DNA of 43,159 nt from an uncultured Tissierellia bacterium (GTDB lineage Bacteria > Bacillota > Clostridia > Tissierellales > Peptoniphilaceae), in NCBI GenBank assembly GCA_902489145.1, contig CABTYV010000005.1, positions 1 to 43,159 on the forward strand, read 5' to 3'. A program made the translations under genes and the position numbers. Below, piece by piece: positions 33,352-41,272 of the stretch. The notes below the pieces were generated by a model. It was not told the origin of the DNA, ran no database searches, and saw only the letters and a list, made by a program, of their open reading frames with translations. The first letter of the stretch is position 1; every line of letters starts with the position of its first letter.

Positions 33352-34599
33352 ATGGGATTGATTAAAGCAGCAATCGCTGCAGCAAGCGGAGGGCTGGGCG
33401 ATGCCTGGCTCGAGTCCATCGAATCTGCCTACATGGGTCCAGAAATCATCACGGCGCCTGGCGTCCCGGCCCGAGGAAATGATCCCCGGGATACCAATAC
33501 GAAAAAATCGGCTCAGACCATTTCCAACGGTTCGATCATTCACGTACAAGAAAACCAGTGTATGCTCCTGATCGACGGCGGCAAGATTGTCGACTATACG
33601 GCGGAGCCAGGCTACTACAAGGTAGAAAATTCGTCCCTGCCCTCGCTGATGAACGGCCAGCTGGGCGAGTGGGTAAAGGAGTCCTTTAACCGTTTCCGTT
33701 TTTCCGGCTCCACCCCCCTCAAGCAGGCGGCCTACTTTGTCAACCTTCAGGAGATCCGCGGCATCAAATTTGGCACCCCGGCCCCGGTGTCCTATTTTGA
33801 CAATACCTACAATGCAGAGCTCTTCCTCCGGGCCTACGGGACCTATACCATCCGGGTGGTGGACCCCATCAAGTTCTACCGCGAGGTGGCGGACAAGGAT
33901 GCTGACGTCTCCCTCACCATGGAGGACATCAACGAGCAATACCGCAATGAGTTCTTGACGGCCTTCCAATCGGCCCTCAACCGCTATTCCCGCGATGGGG
34001 AACGGATTGTCTACATCACCTCTCGTGGCCAGGACCTGGCCAATTATATGCAGGACGCCCTGGATGAAAAGTGGGAAAATGAGCGGGGCTTCGTGATCGA
34101 AAGCGTCGCCATCGCCTCGATCTCCTACGATGAGGACTCCAAGAAGCTCGTCGAAATGCGCAACAAGGGCGCCATGCTGGGCGATCCCTCCATCCGGGAG
34201 GGCTACGTCCAGGGCTCCATCGCCCGTGGGCTGGAGGCGGCTGGTTCCAACGAAGCTGGTGCCGGCGCCACCTTTATGGGGATGGGCATCGGTATGAATG
34301 CCGCTGGTCAGGGCATGGGCGCCTTCTCCCAAACCAATGCCCGGCAAATGGAGGCCGCCGCACAGAAGGACCAGGCGGGCCATCCGGCCGAGGCTCCTGC
34401 GCCCGGCCCGGTAGGCGGGGAGACGGCGACGGCGGAGTGGGTCTGCCCCCAATGTGCCCACCACAATACTGGAAAATTCTGTTCAAATTGTGGAAGCAAG
34501 CAGCCCGAGCCCAGTTCGCGCACCTGTCCGGCCTGCCAGCATCCGGTGGCCGATCCGGAGGCGAAATTTTGCCCGGACTGCGGCGCCAAGCTTTCCTAA
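33352..34599 (+). CDS. SPFH-domain protein with C-terminal zinc ribbons (YdjI-like)
   Basis: A 415-residue protein of the SPFH/Band-7 type related to Bacillus YdjI, sometimes annotated as virion core protein. An SPFH-like region spans about 40-270, with the NGSIIHVQENQCMLLIDGGKI strand-rich start (broken here at 20 in YdjI-like families) and YTIRVVDPIKFYREVADKD. A Gly/Met/Ala-rich linker follows (about 300-345), then two zinc ribbons: CPQC...CSNC and CPAC...CPDC. There is no transmembrane segment. GAGGAGGCCACT precedes the ATG. It is divergent from ftsH and followed by its own terminator. Such proteins probably form ring-like assemblies with membrane partners; the role is not established. Confidence 0.83.
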   Translation: MGLIKAAIAAASGGLGDAWLESIESAYMGPEIITAPGVPARGNDPRDTNTKKSAQTISNGSIIHVQENQCMLLIDGGKIVDYTAEPGYYKVENSSLPSLMNGQLGEWVKESFNRFRFSGSTPLKQAAYFVNLQEIRGIKFGTPAPVSYFDNTYNAELFLRAYGTYTIRVVDPIKFYREVADKDADVSLTMEDINEQYRNEFLTAFQSALNRYSRDGERIVYITSRGQDLANYMQDALDEKWENERGFVIESVAIASISYDEDSKKLVEMRNKGAMLGDPSIREGYVQGSIARGLEAAGSNEAGAGATFMGMGIGMNAAGQGMGAFSQTNARQMEAAAQKDQAGHPAEAPAPGPVGGETATAEWVCPQCAHHNTGKFCSNCGSKQPEPSSRTCPACQHPVADPEAKFCPDCGAKLS

Positions 34600-34611
34600 G
34601 CACGCATCCCA

Positions 34612-34652
34612 ACAAAACAGGCCCCCGCGATAAAGGCGGGGGCCTGTTTTGT
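34612..34652. terminator. Bidirectional terminator after the SPFH gene and ABC gene
   Basis: A 17-bp perfect stem: left arm 34612-34628, right arm 34636-34652, loop 34629-34635. The core is GGCCCCCGC / GCGGGGGCC and the arms end in TGTTTTGT on either strand, so it serves both convergent genes. Confidence 0.93.
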
Positions 34653-34658
34653 ATGCTT

Positions 34659-36233
34659 TTAGAGGCGAATCACCTCATCGAATCGGTCCAAAATCGTCAC
34701 CTCATTGACATGCGTAATCACAATCACCATCTTATTTTCAATGCCCAGGATCAGGTCAAATACGATCCTGCTGGTCTCCGGATCCAAATTGCTGGTCGGT
34801 TCATCAAAAATCAGCACCTCGTAGTCCTTGACCAGGAAGCGCGCCATATCGATGCGCTGCTTCTCTCCGGTCGACACCTGGTTGCGGCTGCCTGCTTCGA
34901 TCGGTTTTTGAAGGAAGGCTTCCGTAAATTTTAATTTTTGATAGAGGGCCTGCTCATCTGGCAGGTCGCGTCCCAGGGCAATGTTCTCCTCAACGGTCCC
35001 CGCTAAATAAAAATCATTGCGCTGAATATAGGCGATCCGCTGGTACAGCGCATCGCTTGCCAGCGTCTCCACCGCCTGGCCATTGACCAGCACCTGGCCC
35101 TGGTAGGCATCGCGCTGATAATATTTCATGACCAGCTTCATCAGGGTGGACTTTCCGCGACCCGATTCCCCCACGATGGCATATTTCTGATGGCCCGAAA
35201 AATGCAAATCATAATGGTCAAAGAGGACCTTCTCATCGCCAAATTGCAGGCTCAAATCCTTCAGGTCAATGGTCCGGATGGGACCTACCAGCTTTCCGCC
35301 CTGCTTTTCCGGCTCTGCCAGGATCACATCCAAATCCTGCCGAATCTCATCAGTGGTCCCCATCAGATTTTTATACTGGGCCACCATGCGAATGGGGTTG
35401 AACACGCTATTGAGCAAATTCACGGCCGCAATCAAGAGGCCAACGGTGATTTCCCCTTTCAGCGCAAACCAGACACCGACAGACATACAGGCCAGTTGAG
35501 CGAAAAAGCTAAAGAACATTCCAAGATAGCTGGCCGCTTCCGTCACAAACATATAGGAAAAGCGACTTTGCTCAAAGCGACGATCCTGATCCTGATAGCG
35601 ATGAAAAAAGAGCGCAGAAAGGCCCAAAAGCTTCATTTGTTCAAAGCCGTGCAGATAATTATTGGCCATCTTCAGGTATTCGGCGTTTTTTTCTGAAAAT
35701 TCATGGGTCTTTTTCGCCATCAGCTTGCCCGGCAGCTGCGATAAAGCCATCACCAACAAAGAGATCCCGATGAAATAAAGGCAGAGCTTCCAATGAATGG
35801 AAAAAAGAAAGCAAAGCGTCACGATCGCCGTCAAGATTTCGGAGATGATCTCACAGCGGGGGGAGAGATAGTTCTCCTTTAAAATATCGATATTTTTCGT
35901 TAGATTGTTGAGATAGTATTCATTGGACTTGCACTGGTAGTCGCTGATTTCTTTTCGGTTCAGGGCTCGGACGACTTCCTTTTTTACATCCTGGATGATC
36001 CCTGAAATATTCTTACTCTTGGCATACACATAGAACATTGAGACGAAGGAAGCCAGCAGCGCCATTAAACCACAGCGACCGATTTTCTGCGCGAAATCCG
36101 CCTCCTGGTGGACCACCACATCAATCACCGCACCGAGCTGGATGGAAAACAGGGAGAACAGCACGGCGGAAGCGGCACTAAGCAGAATGGTCCACCCATA
36201 GGTCAGCCAATGCTGTTGCACAATTTTTTTCAT
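34659..36233 (-). CDS. ABC transporter, fused permease and ATPase (exporter type)
   Basis: A 524-residue type IV (exporter-fold) half transporter: about six membrane helices in 1-300, then an ATPase domain. ATPase motifs: Walker A VGESGRGKSTL, Q-loop IAYIQRND, Walker B VLIFDEPTSNLD and switch His in VIVITHVNE. The signature motif reads VSTGEKQRIDMARFL instead of LSGGQ, an uncommon variant. The ATG at 36233 is preferred, as GAGGAGG lies 5 bases upstream; the upstream ATG at 36236 and the longer frame are less likely. It has no partner subunit or substrate-biosynthesis gene nearby; it probably works as a homodimer. Substrate unknown. Confidence 0.87.
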   Translation of the reverse strand: MKKIVQQHWLTYGWTILLSAASAVLFSLFSIQLGAVIDVVVHQEADFAQKIGRCGLMALLASFVSMFYVYAKSKNISGIIQDVKKEVVRALNRKEISDYQCKSNEYYLNNLTKNIDILKENYLSPRCEIISEILTAIVTLCFLFSIHWKLCLYFIGISLLVMALSQLPGKLMAKKTHEFSEKNAEYLKMANNYLHGFEQMKLLGLSALFFHRYQDQDRRFEQSRFSYMFVTEAASYLGMFFSFFAQLACMSVGVWFALKGEITVGLLIAAVNLLNSVFNPIRMVAQYKNLMGTTDEIRQDLDVILAEPEKQGGKLVGPIRTIDLKDLSLQFGDEKVLFDHYDLHFSGHQKYAIVGESGRGKSTLMKLVMKYYQRDAYQGQVLVNGQAVETLASDALYQRIAYIQRNDFYLAGTVEENIALGRDLPDEQALYQKLKFTEAFLQKPIEAGSRNQVSTGEKQRIDMARFLVKDYEVLIFDEPTSNLDPETSRIVFDLILGIENKMVIVITHVNEVTILDRFDEVIRL

Positions 36234-36262
36234 CATCCCCTCCTCGTCGTTCTCCCGAACTG

Positions 36263-36290
36263 AAAAAAGCTTGCAGGAAATCCTGCAAGC
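36263..36290 (-). terminator. Intrinsic terminator between lysR-family gene and ABC gene
   Basis: Read on minus, GCTTGCAGGA pairs perfectly with TCCTGCAAGC (arms 36281-36290 and 36269-36278), then TTTTTTC. Only 30 bases separate it from the ABC gene start, so it could be an attenuator for that gene as well as the end of the LysR transcript. Confidence 0.87.
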
Positions 36291-36353
36291 CGTCGCTTTG
36301 CTTAGGCCACATGGGGCAGCGCTTCGATCCATGCCCCCTCTTTCTTAACGCTT

Positions 36354-36369
36354 ACGTTCTCCTGAACGT
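36354..36369. repeat. Hairpin downstream of the LysR gene
   Basis: ACGTTC and GAACGT form a 6-bp stem around a 4-base loop, about 14 bases after the LysR stop. A second possible stem, GGGGCA / TGCCCC, lies between it and the terminator. Together with the terminator this gives about 110 bases of structured RNA ahead of the ABC gene. Confidence 0.4.
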
Positions 36370-36382
36370 CCCTTTGGTGCAC

Positions 36383-37258
36383 TCAGTTCTCCTGGAAAAG
36401 ACGGATCAAATCCTTCATGGGCTGGCTGAGCCACTTTTTCTTGTGGATAATCAGCTGGCGCGTCATGGTCAACTGGAAGTCAGTGACCGGGAGAATCTGC
36501 ACCTGGTCCCGGAAGGGTTCCCGGCGCAAGGTATAGCGGGGTAAAAAGGAAATCCCCATGTTCTGGCTCAAGAGGCGCAGAATAATGTCAGTGTTGGGTA
36601 CCTCTAAGCGCATCTGCAGCTCCAGGCCCCGCTTGGCCAGCTCCTGCTCCAGTGCGAAGCGGTAATTGTCATTTTTCTCGGTCAACAGGAAGGGGTAGGG
36701 GACGAGGCTTTGTAGGGTTAATTTTTGCTCCTGGCAAAGGGGATGCTCCTTCGAGGCGATAAAGCACAGCTCCTCTTCCTCCTCCACCGGCTTGCGCCAA
36801 TTGACGTCATAAAGCGGCTTATCTAACAGGTAGGCAATATCCAGCTCGTTATTATTCACCATCCGCTCCATCTCCCAGGGAGAGCCCGTCGTCAGGCGGA
36901 CGGACTGGTCCGGATGCATCTCATAAAATTCGATCAAAACATCTTGTACATAGGAGTTGCAGAGCGAATGAATGGTGCCCAGGTGAATCGGGTCCTTAAT
37001 GGCCACATGCTCCATGTCATACTTGGCCACCCGGCAGGCCGTTAAAATCGACTGGGCGTGGTCGTAGAAGATCTGGCCCGGGGCGGTTAGATTGACCCCC
37101 TTGCCGATCCGGTCGAAGAGGCGCGTATTGAACTCCTCTTCCAGCTGCTGGATCTGGATGGTAATGGCCGATTGGGTATAGTGAAGCTCTCGGGCCGCCT
37201 GGGAAAAAGACCCCCGGTCCGCCACCATGATAAAAGTTTTTAAATAGGCCAATTTCAT
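36383..37258 (-). CDS. LysR family transcriptional regulator
   Basis: A 291-residue LysR-type regulator: N-terminal winged helix-turn-helix MKLAYLKTFIMVADRGSFSQ AARELHYTQSAITIQIQ (spaced here), then an effector-binding domain from about 90. LFDRIGKGVNLTAPGQ is the typical end of the DNA-binding part. The ATG at 37258 has GGTGGAG upstream. It is divergent from the transporter-sdaAB-sdaAA group, the usual position for a LysR protein that controls its neighbour. The probable ligand is serine or a related amino acid or acid; this is inferred from position only. Confidence 0.92.
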   Translation of the reverse strand: MKLAYLKTFIMVADRGSFSQAARELHYTQSAITIQIQQLEEEFNTRLFDRIGKGVNLTAPGQIFYDHAQSILTACRVAKYDMEHVAIKDPIHLGTIHSLCNSYVQDVLIEFYEMHPDQSVRLTTGSPWEMERMVNNNELDIAYLLDKPLYDVNWRKPVEEEEELCFIASKEHPLCQEQKLTLQSLVPYPFLLTEKNDNYRFALEQELAKRGLELQMRLEVPNTDIILRLLSQNMGISFLPRYTLRREPFRDQVQILPVTDFQLTMTRQLIIHKKKWLSQPMKDLIRLFQEN

Positions 37259-37388
37259 CTGCCCGCTCCACCTCTCCTTGTACAATCGCTTTCTATTAAG
37301 AATAGCAAATATCCCTCTGAAAGGAAAGACTTTTCCCCTCTTTTGCGAATTTTCCCCCTGTTAGACTATATAAAAGATTAAACAAGAT

Positions 37389-37409
37389 AAAATATTAGAT
37401 TAATATTTT
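37389..37409. promoter_or_regulatory. Candidate LysR operator
   Basis: AAAATATT (37389-37396) and AATATTTT (37402-37409) form an 8-bp inverted repeat with a 5-base spacer, centred about 40 bases upstream of the -35 box. Inverted AT-rich repeats at this distance are typical activator sites of LysR proteins. Confidence 0.55.
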
Positions 37410-37435
37410 TTATATGCCCTATAAAATCCATAAAT

Positions 37436-37464
37436 TTTACATAACCTACCTTCAGGCGTATAAT
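37436..37464 (+). promoter_or_regulatory. Promoter of the serine transport/deamination module
   Basis: TTTACA (37436-37441) and a perfect TATAAT (37459-37464) with 17 bases between. The leader to the transporter start is about 67 bases. Confidence 0.78.
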
Positions 37465-37537
37465 AATTGTAATGGTAGCGTTTGCATCGTCAAATGCACC
37501 TCGGCCGTTTCTATTTATAACTTATTTGGAGGAAATT

Positions 37538-38758
37538 ATGGCTAGCACTCAGAAAAAAACACATCTGGGGCTGATTCCTCGGCTGATTATTGCAATCATC
37601 CTAGGTATCCTGATCGGCTCCTACCTCCCGGAAGGCTTCCAGCGGATCGTCTACACCCTGTCCAGCTTCTTTGGTTCCTTCCTGAACTTCGTCATCCCAT
37701 TGATGATCCTGGCCTATGTCACCATGGGGATCGCAGACTTGAGCCAGGGCGCCGGTAAGCTCCTGTTGATTACCGTTGCCATCGCGTATGGCTCCACCCT
37801 GATCGCAGGCTCTGCTTCCTATCTGGTCTCATCCGCGCTCTTCCCCTCCTTCATTTCGAAGGAAGCCATTGCGAAGATCACGGCGACCGCTGGCAAAAGC
37901 CTGGAGCCCTACTTCGTCATCAAGATTCCGCCCCTGCTGGATACCATCTCCGCAGTGACCCTGGCCTTTATCATCGGCCTCTGCCTGTCCACCATGAAGG
38001 GCAAGGAATTGGGCAATTCGATCTACGGCGTCTTTGATGAATTCTCCAAGATCATCGACAAGGTCCTGCGCAGCGTCATCGTACCGCTCCTGCCGCTTTT
38101 GATCTGCGGAACCTTCACCAACATGACCTACTCTGGTCAAACCTTCACCATCCTGTCCATTCTGTGGAAGGTCTTCCTGGTCGTCCTGATCATGCACTGG
38201 ATTTACATCTTTATTCAGTTCTTCGTCTCCGGCGCCATCGCCAAGAAGAGCCCGCTGGCCATGATCAAAAACCAGATCCCGGGCTATACCACCGCTTTGG
38301 GAACCCAGTCCTCTGCTGCGACCATTCCGGTCAACATCCAGTGCGCAGCCGCCAACGGCACTTCGGAAGAAATTCGCAACTTCGTTATTCCGCTCTGCGC
38401 CAACATCCATATGTGCGGGTCCATGATCACCATCACCGCCTGCGCAACGGCCGTCTGCTATATGTATAACCTGCCGATCAGCCTGGGCATTGTCGTGCCC
38501 TTCATCGCGACCCTCGGCATCGCCATGGTCGCCTCTCCGGGTGCGCCGGGTGGATCCATCATGACCGCTCTGCCCTTCCTCTACCTGATCTTTGGGAAAG
38601 AGCATGGTGCAGTAGACGGGGCTATTGCCCAGCTCATGATCGCCCTCTACATCACCCAGGACTCCTTCGGGACCGCCTGCAACGTCTCCGGCGACAACGC
38701 CATTGCCGTTTTGATCGACACGATCAACGACCGCTTCATCCGCAAGGGTGCGAAATAG
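37538..38758 (+). CDS. Dicarboxylate/amino acid:cation symporter (DAACS), probable serine/threonine transporter
   Basis: A 406-residue secondary transporter of the DAACS (GltP/SstT) family with 8 membrane helices and two re-entrant loops. Family features: GILIGSYLPEGFQRIVYTLS at the start, LNFVIPLMILAYVTMGIADL, the serine-rich GTQSSAATIPVN re-entrant tip, NIHMCGSMITI, and SPGAPGGSIMTALPF. The ATG at 37538 has GGAGGAAATT upstream. As sdaAB-sdaAA follow, serine (SstT-like, Na+-driven) is the likely substrate; this is inference from context. Confidence 0.9.
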   Translation: MASTQKKTHLGLIPRLIIAIILGILIGSYLPEGFQRIVYTLSSFFGSFLNFVIPLMILAYVTMGIADLSQGAGKLLLITVAIAYGSTLIAGSASYLVSSALFPSFISKEAIAKITATAGKSLEPYFVIKIPPLLDTISAVTLAFIIGLCLSTMKGKELGNSIYGVFDEFSKIIDKVLRSVIVPLLPLLICGTFTNMTYSGQTFTILSILWKVFLVVLIMHWIYIFIQFFVSGAIAKKSPLAMIKNQIPGYTTALGTQSSAATIPVNIQCAAANGTSEEIRNFVIPLCANIHMCGSMITITACATAVCYMYNLPISLGIVVPFIATLGIAMVASPGAPGGSIMTALPFLYLIFGKEHGAVDGAIAQLMIALYITQDSFGTACNVSGDNAIAVLIDTINDRFIRKGAK

Positions 38759-38796
38759 GCTTTACCCCTTCGCCCCTCTGGGGATGGAACAACCAG

Positions 38797-38821
38797 GAGC
38801 CTGCCCGCTTGCGGGCGGCTC
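38797..38821 (+). other. Hairpin between transporter and sdaAB
   Basis: GAGCC-T-GCCCGC (38797-38808) pairs with GCGGGCGGCTC (38811-38821), with one bulged T. No T tract follows, so full termination is unlikely; it may be a partial terminator or RNA processing site in the 175-base gap. Confidence 0.5.
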
Positions 38822-38933
38822 TTACATAGGCGAGGGCCTTTCACATATGCCTAAAATCGCCCGATCGGCCAAATCCAAACGGCCGGTGCCGCAGATCCCC
38901 ACCGTCCTTATTATGAAAAAGAAATGAGGTCCT

Positions 38934-39602
38934 ATGAACGTATTTTCTATTATCGGGCCGGTCATGATCGGTCCCTCCTCCTCCCATACGGCAGGTGCCT
39001 GCCGCATCGGACGGATTGTGTACCTGATGACAAATGGTGCGCCCATGAAGGAGCTAAAGATTGAACTGTCCGGCTCCTTTGCCCACACCTACCAGGGGCA
39101 TGGGACAGACCGGGCTCTGTTAGCCGGCATCATGGGCTATGACACGGACTCCATCGAGATCCGCGACGCCCTGGACATTGCAACCCAGCGGGGGATCCAC
39201 TATGAGTTCATCCCCACCCATATTCCCGAATCCCACCCCAACACCGCCCGAATCACCTACACGCTCCAAAGCGGGGAGACAGGGTCGCTCATGGGGGCTT
39301 CCATTGGCGGCGGCAACATTCGGATCGAGGCGGTCAATGGCATGCACGTCAACCTCACCGGGGAGCGGACGACCGTGATGGTGCTTCACAATGATGTCCC
39401 GGGCGTCATCGCCGATGTCACCTATATGATTTCGGAAAAATATGCCCACATCAATATCTGCAACTTCACGCTGGGCCGCCAGAAGAAGGGGGGCCTGGCC
39501 TTAATGACCATGGAATTTGACAATCCCTTCCCCGAAGGGATGAAAGAAGAGATCGAAAAGATTGATGAAGTGGTCAATGTCATCATCTTTCCGGCGATCT
39601 AG
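38934..39602 (+). CDS. sdaAB: L-serine ammonia-lyase, beta subunit (SdaAB)
   Basis: One of the two chains of the iron-sulfur serine dehydratase that converts serine to pyruvate and ammonia. The 222 residues contain the SDH_beta part (SIIGPVMIGPSSSHTAGACRIGRI, FAHTYQGHGTDRALLAGIMG) and a C-terminal ACT domain (VMVLHNDVPGVIADVTYMIS). The ACT domain may sense amino acids. GAGGTCCT precedes the ATG. It is 9 bases ahead of sdaAA. Confidence 0.95.
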   Translation: MNVFSIIGPVMIGPSSSHTAGACRIGRIVYLMTNGAPMKELKIELSGSFAHTYQGHGTDRALLAGIMGYDTDSIEIRDALDIATQRGIHYEFIPTHIPESHPNTARITYTLQSGETGSLMGASIGGGNIRIEAVNGMHVNLTGERTTVMVLHNDVPGVIADVTYMISEKYAHINICNFTLGRQKKGGLALMTMEFDNPFPEGMKEEIEKIDEVVNVIIFPAI

Positions 39603-39611
39603 GAGGTAGGC

Positions 39612-40529
39612 ATGGCAAAAGAATTCTTCACCATTCAAGAACTTGTCGACGAGGCCAACCGTCAACAAATAAAGATTTCAGACCTGGTCCTGGAAAATCA
39701 GGCGGAGGCCCTGGAAAAAAGCCCACAAGAAGTCTATGACATCATGGATGCCTATTTTGAGACGATGATTGAAGGGACCCATTTCCGGGAGCGGGACAAT
39801 CTGCCCTCTACCTCTGGTTTAACCGGGGGCGAGGCCGCCAAGGTCATGGCCTACGCTGATCAAAATCAGGGCGGTTTTGCGGGGCGCTTTTTCACCTCTG
39901 CCGTCGCTCGGGGCATGTCCGTTTCCAACTGCAATGCCGCCATGGGTCGCATCGTCGCAACGCCGACGGCCGGCTCCTGTGGGATCCTGCCAGGCGTTTT
40001 GGTGACCCTGCTGGAGGAAGACGGCGTGGCACGGGAACGCCTGGTCCGGGCCCTCTTTGTAGCCGCTGGCTTTGGCATGATCATTGCAAAATCCGCCTCT
40101 ATCTCCGGTGCGGAGGGAGGCTGCCAGGCGGAATGTGGTTCCGCCTCCGGTATGGCGGCCGCCGCCCTGGTCGAAGTGCAGGGGGGCAGCCCCCAGCAGT
40201 GTGCGGATGCCTGCGGCATGGCCTTGATCAACCAGCTGGGCCTGGTCTGTGATCCGGTAGCCGGTCTGGTCGAAATCCCCTGCGTCAAGCGCAATGCCGG
40301 CTCGATCGCCATTGCCCTCTCGGCCGCGACCATGGCGCTGGCCGGTGTGGACCTCTATATCCCCGTCGATGAGGTGATCGGGGCGATGAAGGCGATTGGC
40401 GATGGGATGCCCGCTTCCCTACGTGAGACCGCAGGCGGCGGACTGGCGGCAACCACCACCGGACGCGCCCTCCGCAACCAGGTCTTTGGCAAAATCCAAT
40501 CCACTACCCATGAGGACGATTTGGCCTAA
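39612..40529 (+). CDS. sdaAA: L-serine ammonia-lyase, alpha subunit (SdaAA)
   Basis: Catalytic chain of the two-subunit, oxygen-sensitive [4Fe-4S] L-serine dehydratase. The 305 residues include SNCNAAMGRIVATPTAGSCG, GAEGGCQAECGSASGM and DPVAGLVEIPCVKRN, which hold the conserved Cys residues for the cluster. Iron-sulfur serine dehydratase of this split form is typical of clostridia and peptostreptococci. AGGAGG precedes the ATG. Last gene of the module, followed by a strong terminator. Confidence 0.96.
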   Translation: MAKEFFTIQELVDEANRQQIKISDLVLENQAEALEKSPQEVYDIMDAYFETMIEGTHFRERDNLPSTSGLTGGEAAKVMAYADQNQGGFAGRFFTSAVARGMSVSNCNAAMGRIVATPTAGSCGILPGVLVTLLEEDGVARERLVRALFVAAGFGMIIAKSASISGAEGGCQAECGSASGMAAAALVEVQGGSPQQCADACGMALINQLGLVCDPVAGLVEIPCVKRNAGSIAIALSAATMALAGVDLYIPVDEVIGAMKAIGDGMPASLRETAGGGLAATTTGRALRNQVFGKIQSTTHEDDLA

Positions 40530-40559
40530 CAAGCCCATTCCTTTTGATACTGCCCTTCC

Positions 40560-40591
40560 CCGAACCGGCTCTCGCCGGTTCGGTTTTTTTT
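40560..40591 (+). terminator. Intrinsic terminator after sdaAA
   Basis: CCGAACCGGC (40560-40569) pairs perfectly with GCCGGTTCGG (40574-40583) around TCTC, followed by eight T. Confidence 0.94.
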
Positions 40592-40750
40592 CTTCTCCCC
40601 TGGAATCATGGTATCATTGACCTATCAAAGATTTTGGAAGCGATATCAATTTCCTTCATGACCTGGTCCGCCCCTGACTTCAGTCAGGTCCTGAGCCCTT
40701 ACCTGAGCGCAGTCGGACTACCTTTCATGAAAGCTAGTGAGGAGTAAAAC

Positions 40751-41272
40751 GTGAACTATATCATTGTCTATGCCTTAACCGCCCTGGCCTCTCTTTTTGA
40801 ATGGCCTGTCGAAAGTGGAGACTTCCGTGTCTCCGCCGGTATTATCGTCTTTATGGTGGCGCTCCACCATAAGCGCTTTTCACGCCCTATCCTGATGAGT
40901 TTAGGTGCAGGGCTGGTGGTCACCCTCTTCCGAGTCGGCGTTGCCTCTCTTTCGGGCGGCCAGAGTCGGGTCTTTTCCTACCTGCTGGAAATCTCCTTCT
41001 ATGTCGGCTACGGCATCGTCTATACCCTGATTTCCCGCTACCATGAGGATCAGATCTATCCCCCCACTCTCTTATTTACCTTCTTTCTCTCCGATTTTGG
41101 CGGGAACCTGCTTGAATTTATCATCCGCAACCTGATCGGCGACCAAGGCTACTCCTCCGTTTCTTTCCTCACCCTCTTCCTGGCCGCCCTCCTCCGCTCG
41201 CTCTTGATCATCCTATTCCTCTGGATCTGGCACAAATTGGACCAAAAAGCCCGTCCGGTGAAAGGAGCCTAA
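40751..41272 (+). CDS. Small multi-pass membrane protein, upstream of AGCS symporter
   Basis: A 173-residue protein with about five hydrophobic helices (near 4-20, 25-45, 50-65, 80-95 and 135-160) and a short basic C-terminus. It begins with GTG at 40751 and GAGGAG 6 bases upstream. The topology resembles the membrane-sensing part of some signalling proteins, but no kinase or other catalytic domain follows. Its stop is directly followed by the symporter ATG, and the symporter ribosome site lies inside this gene, so the two are probably translated together. No confident family recognised. Confidence 0.75.
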   Translation: MNYIIVYALTALASLFEWPVESGDFRVSAGIIVFMVALHHKRFSRPILMSLGAGLVVTLFRVGVASLSGGQSRVFSYLLEISFYVGYGIVYTLISRYHEDQIYPPTLLFTFFLSDFGGNLLEFIIRNLIGDQGYSSVSFLTLFLAALLRSLLIILFLWIWHKLDQKARPVKGA

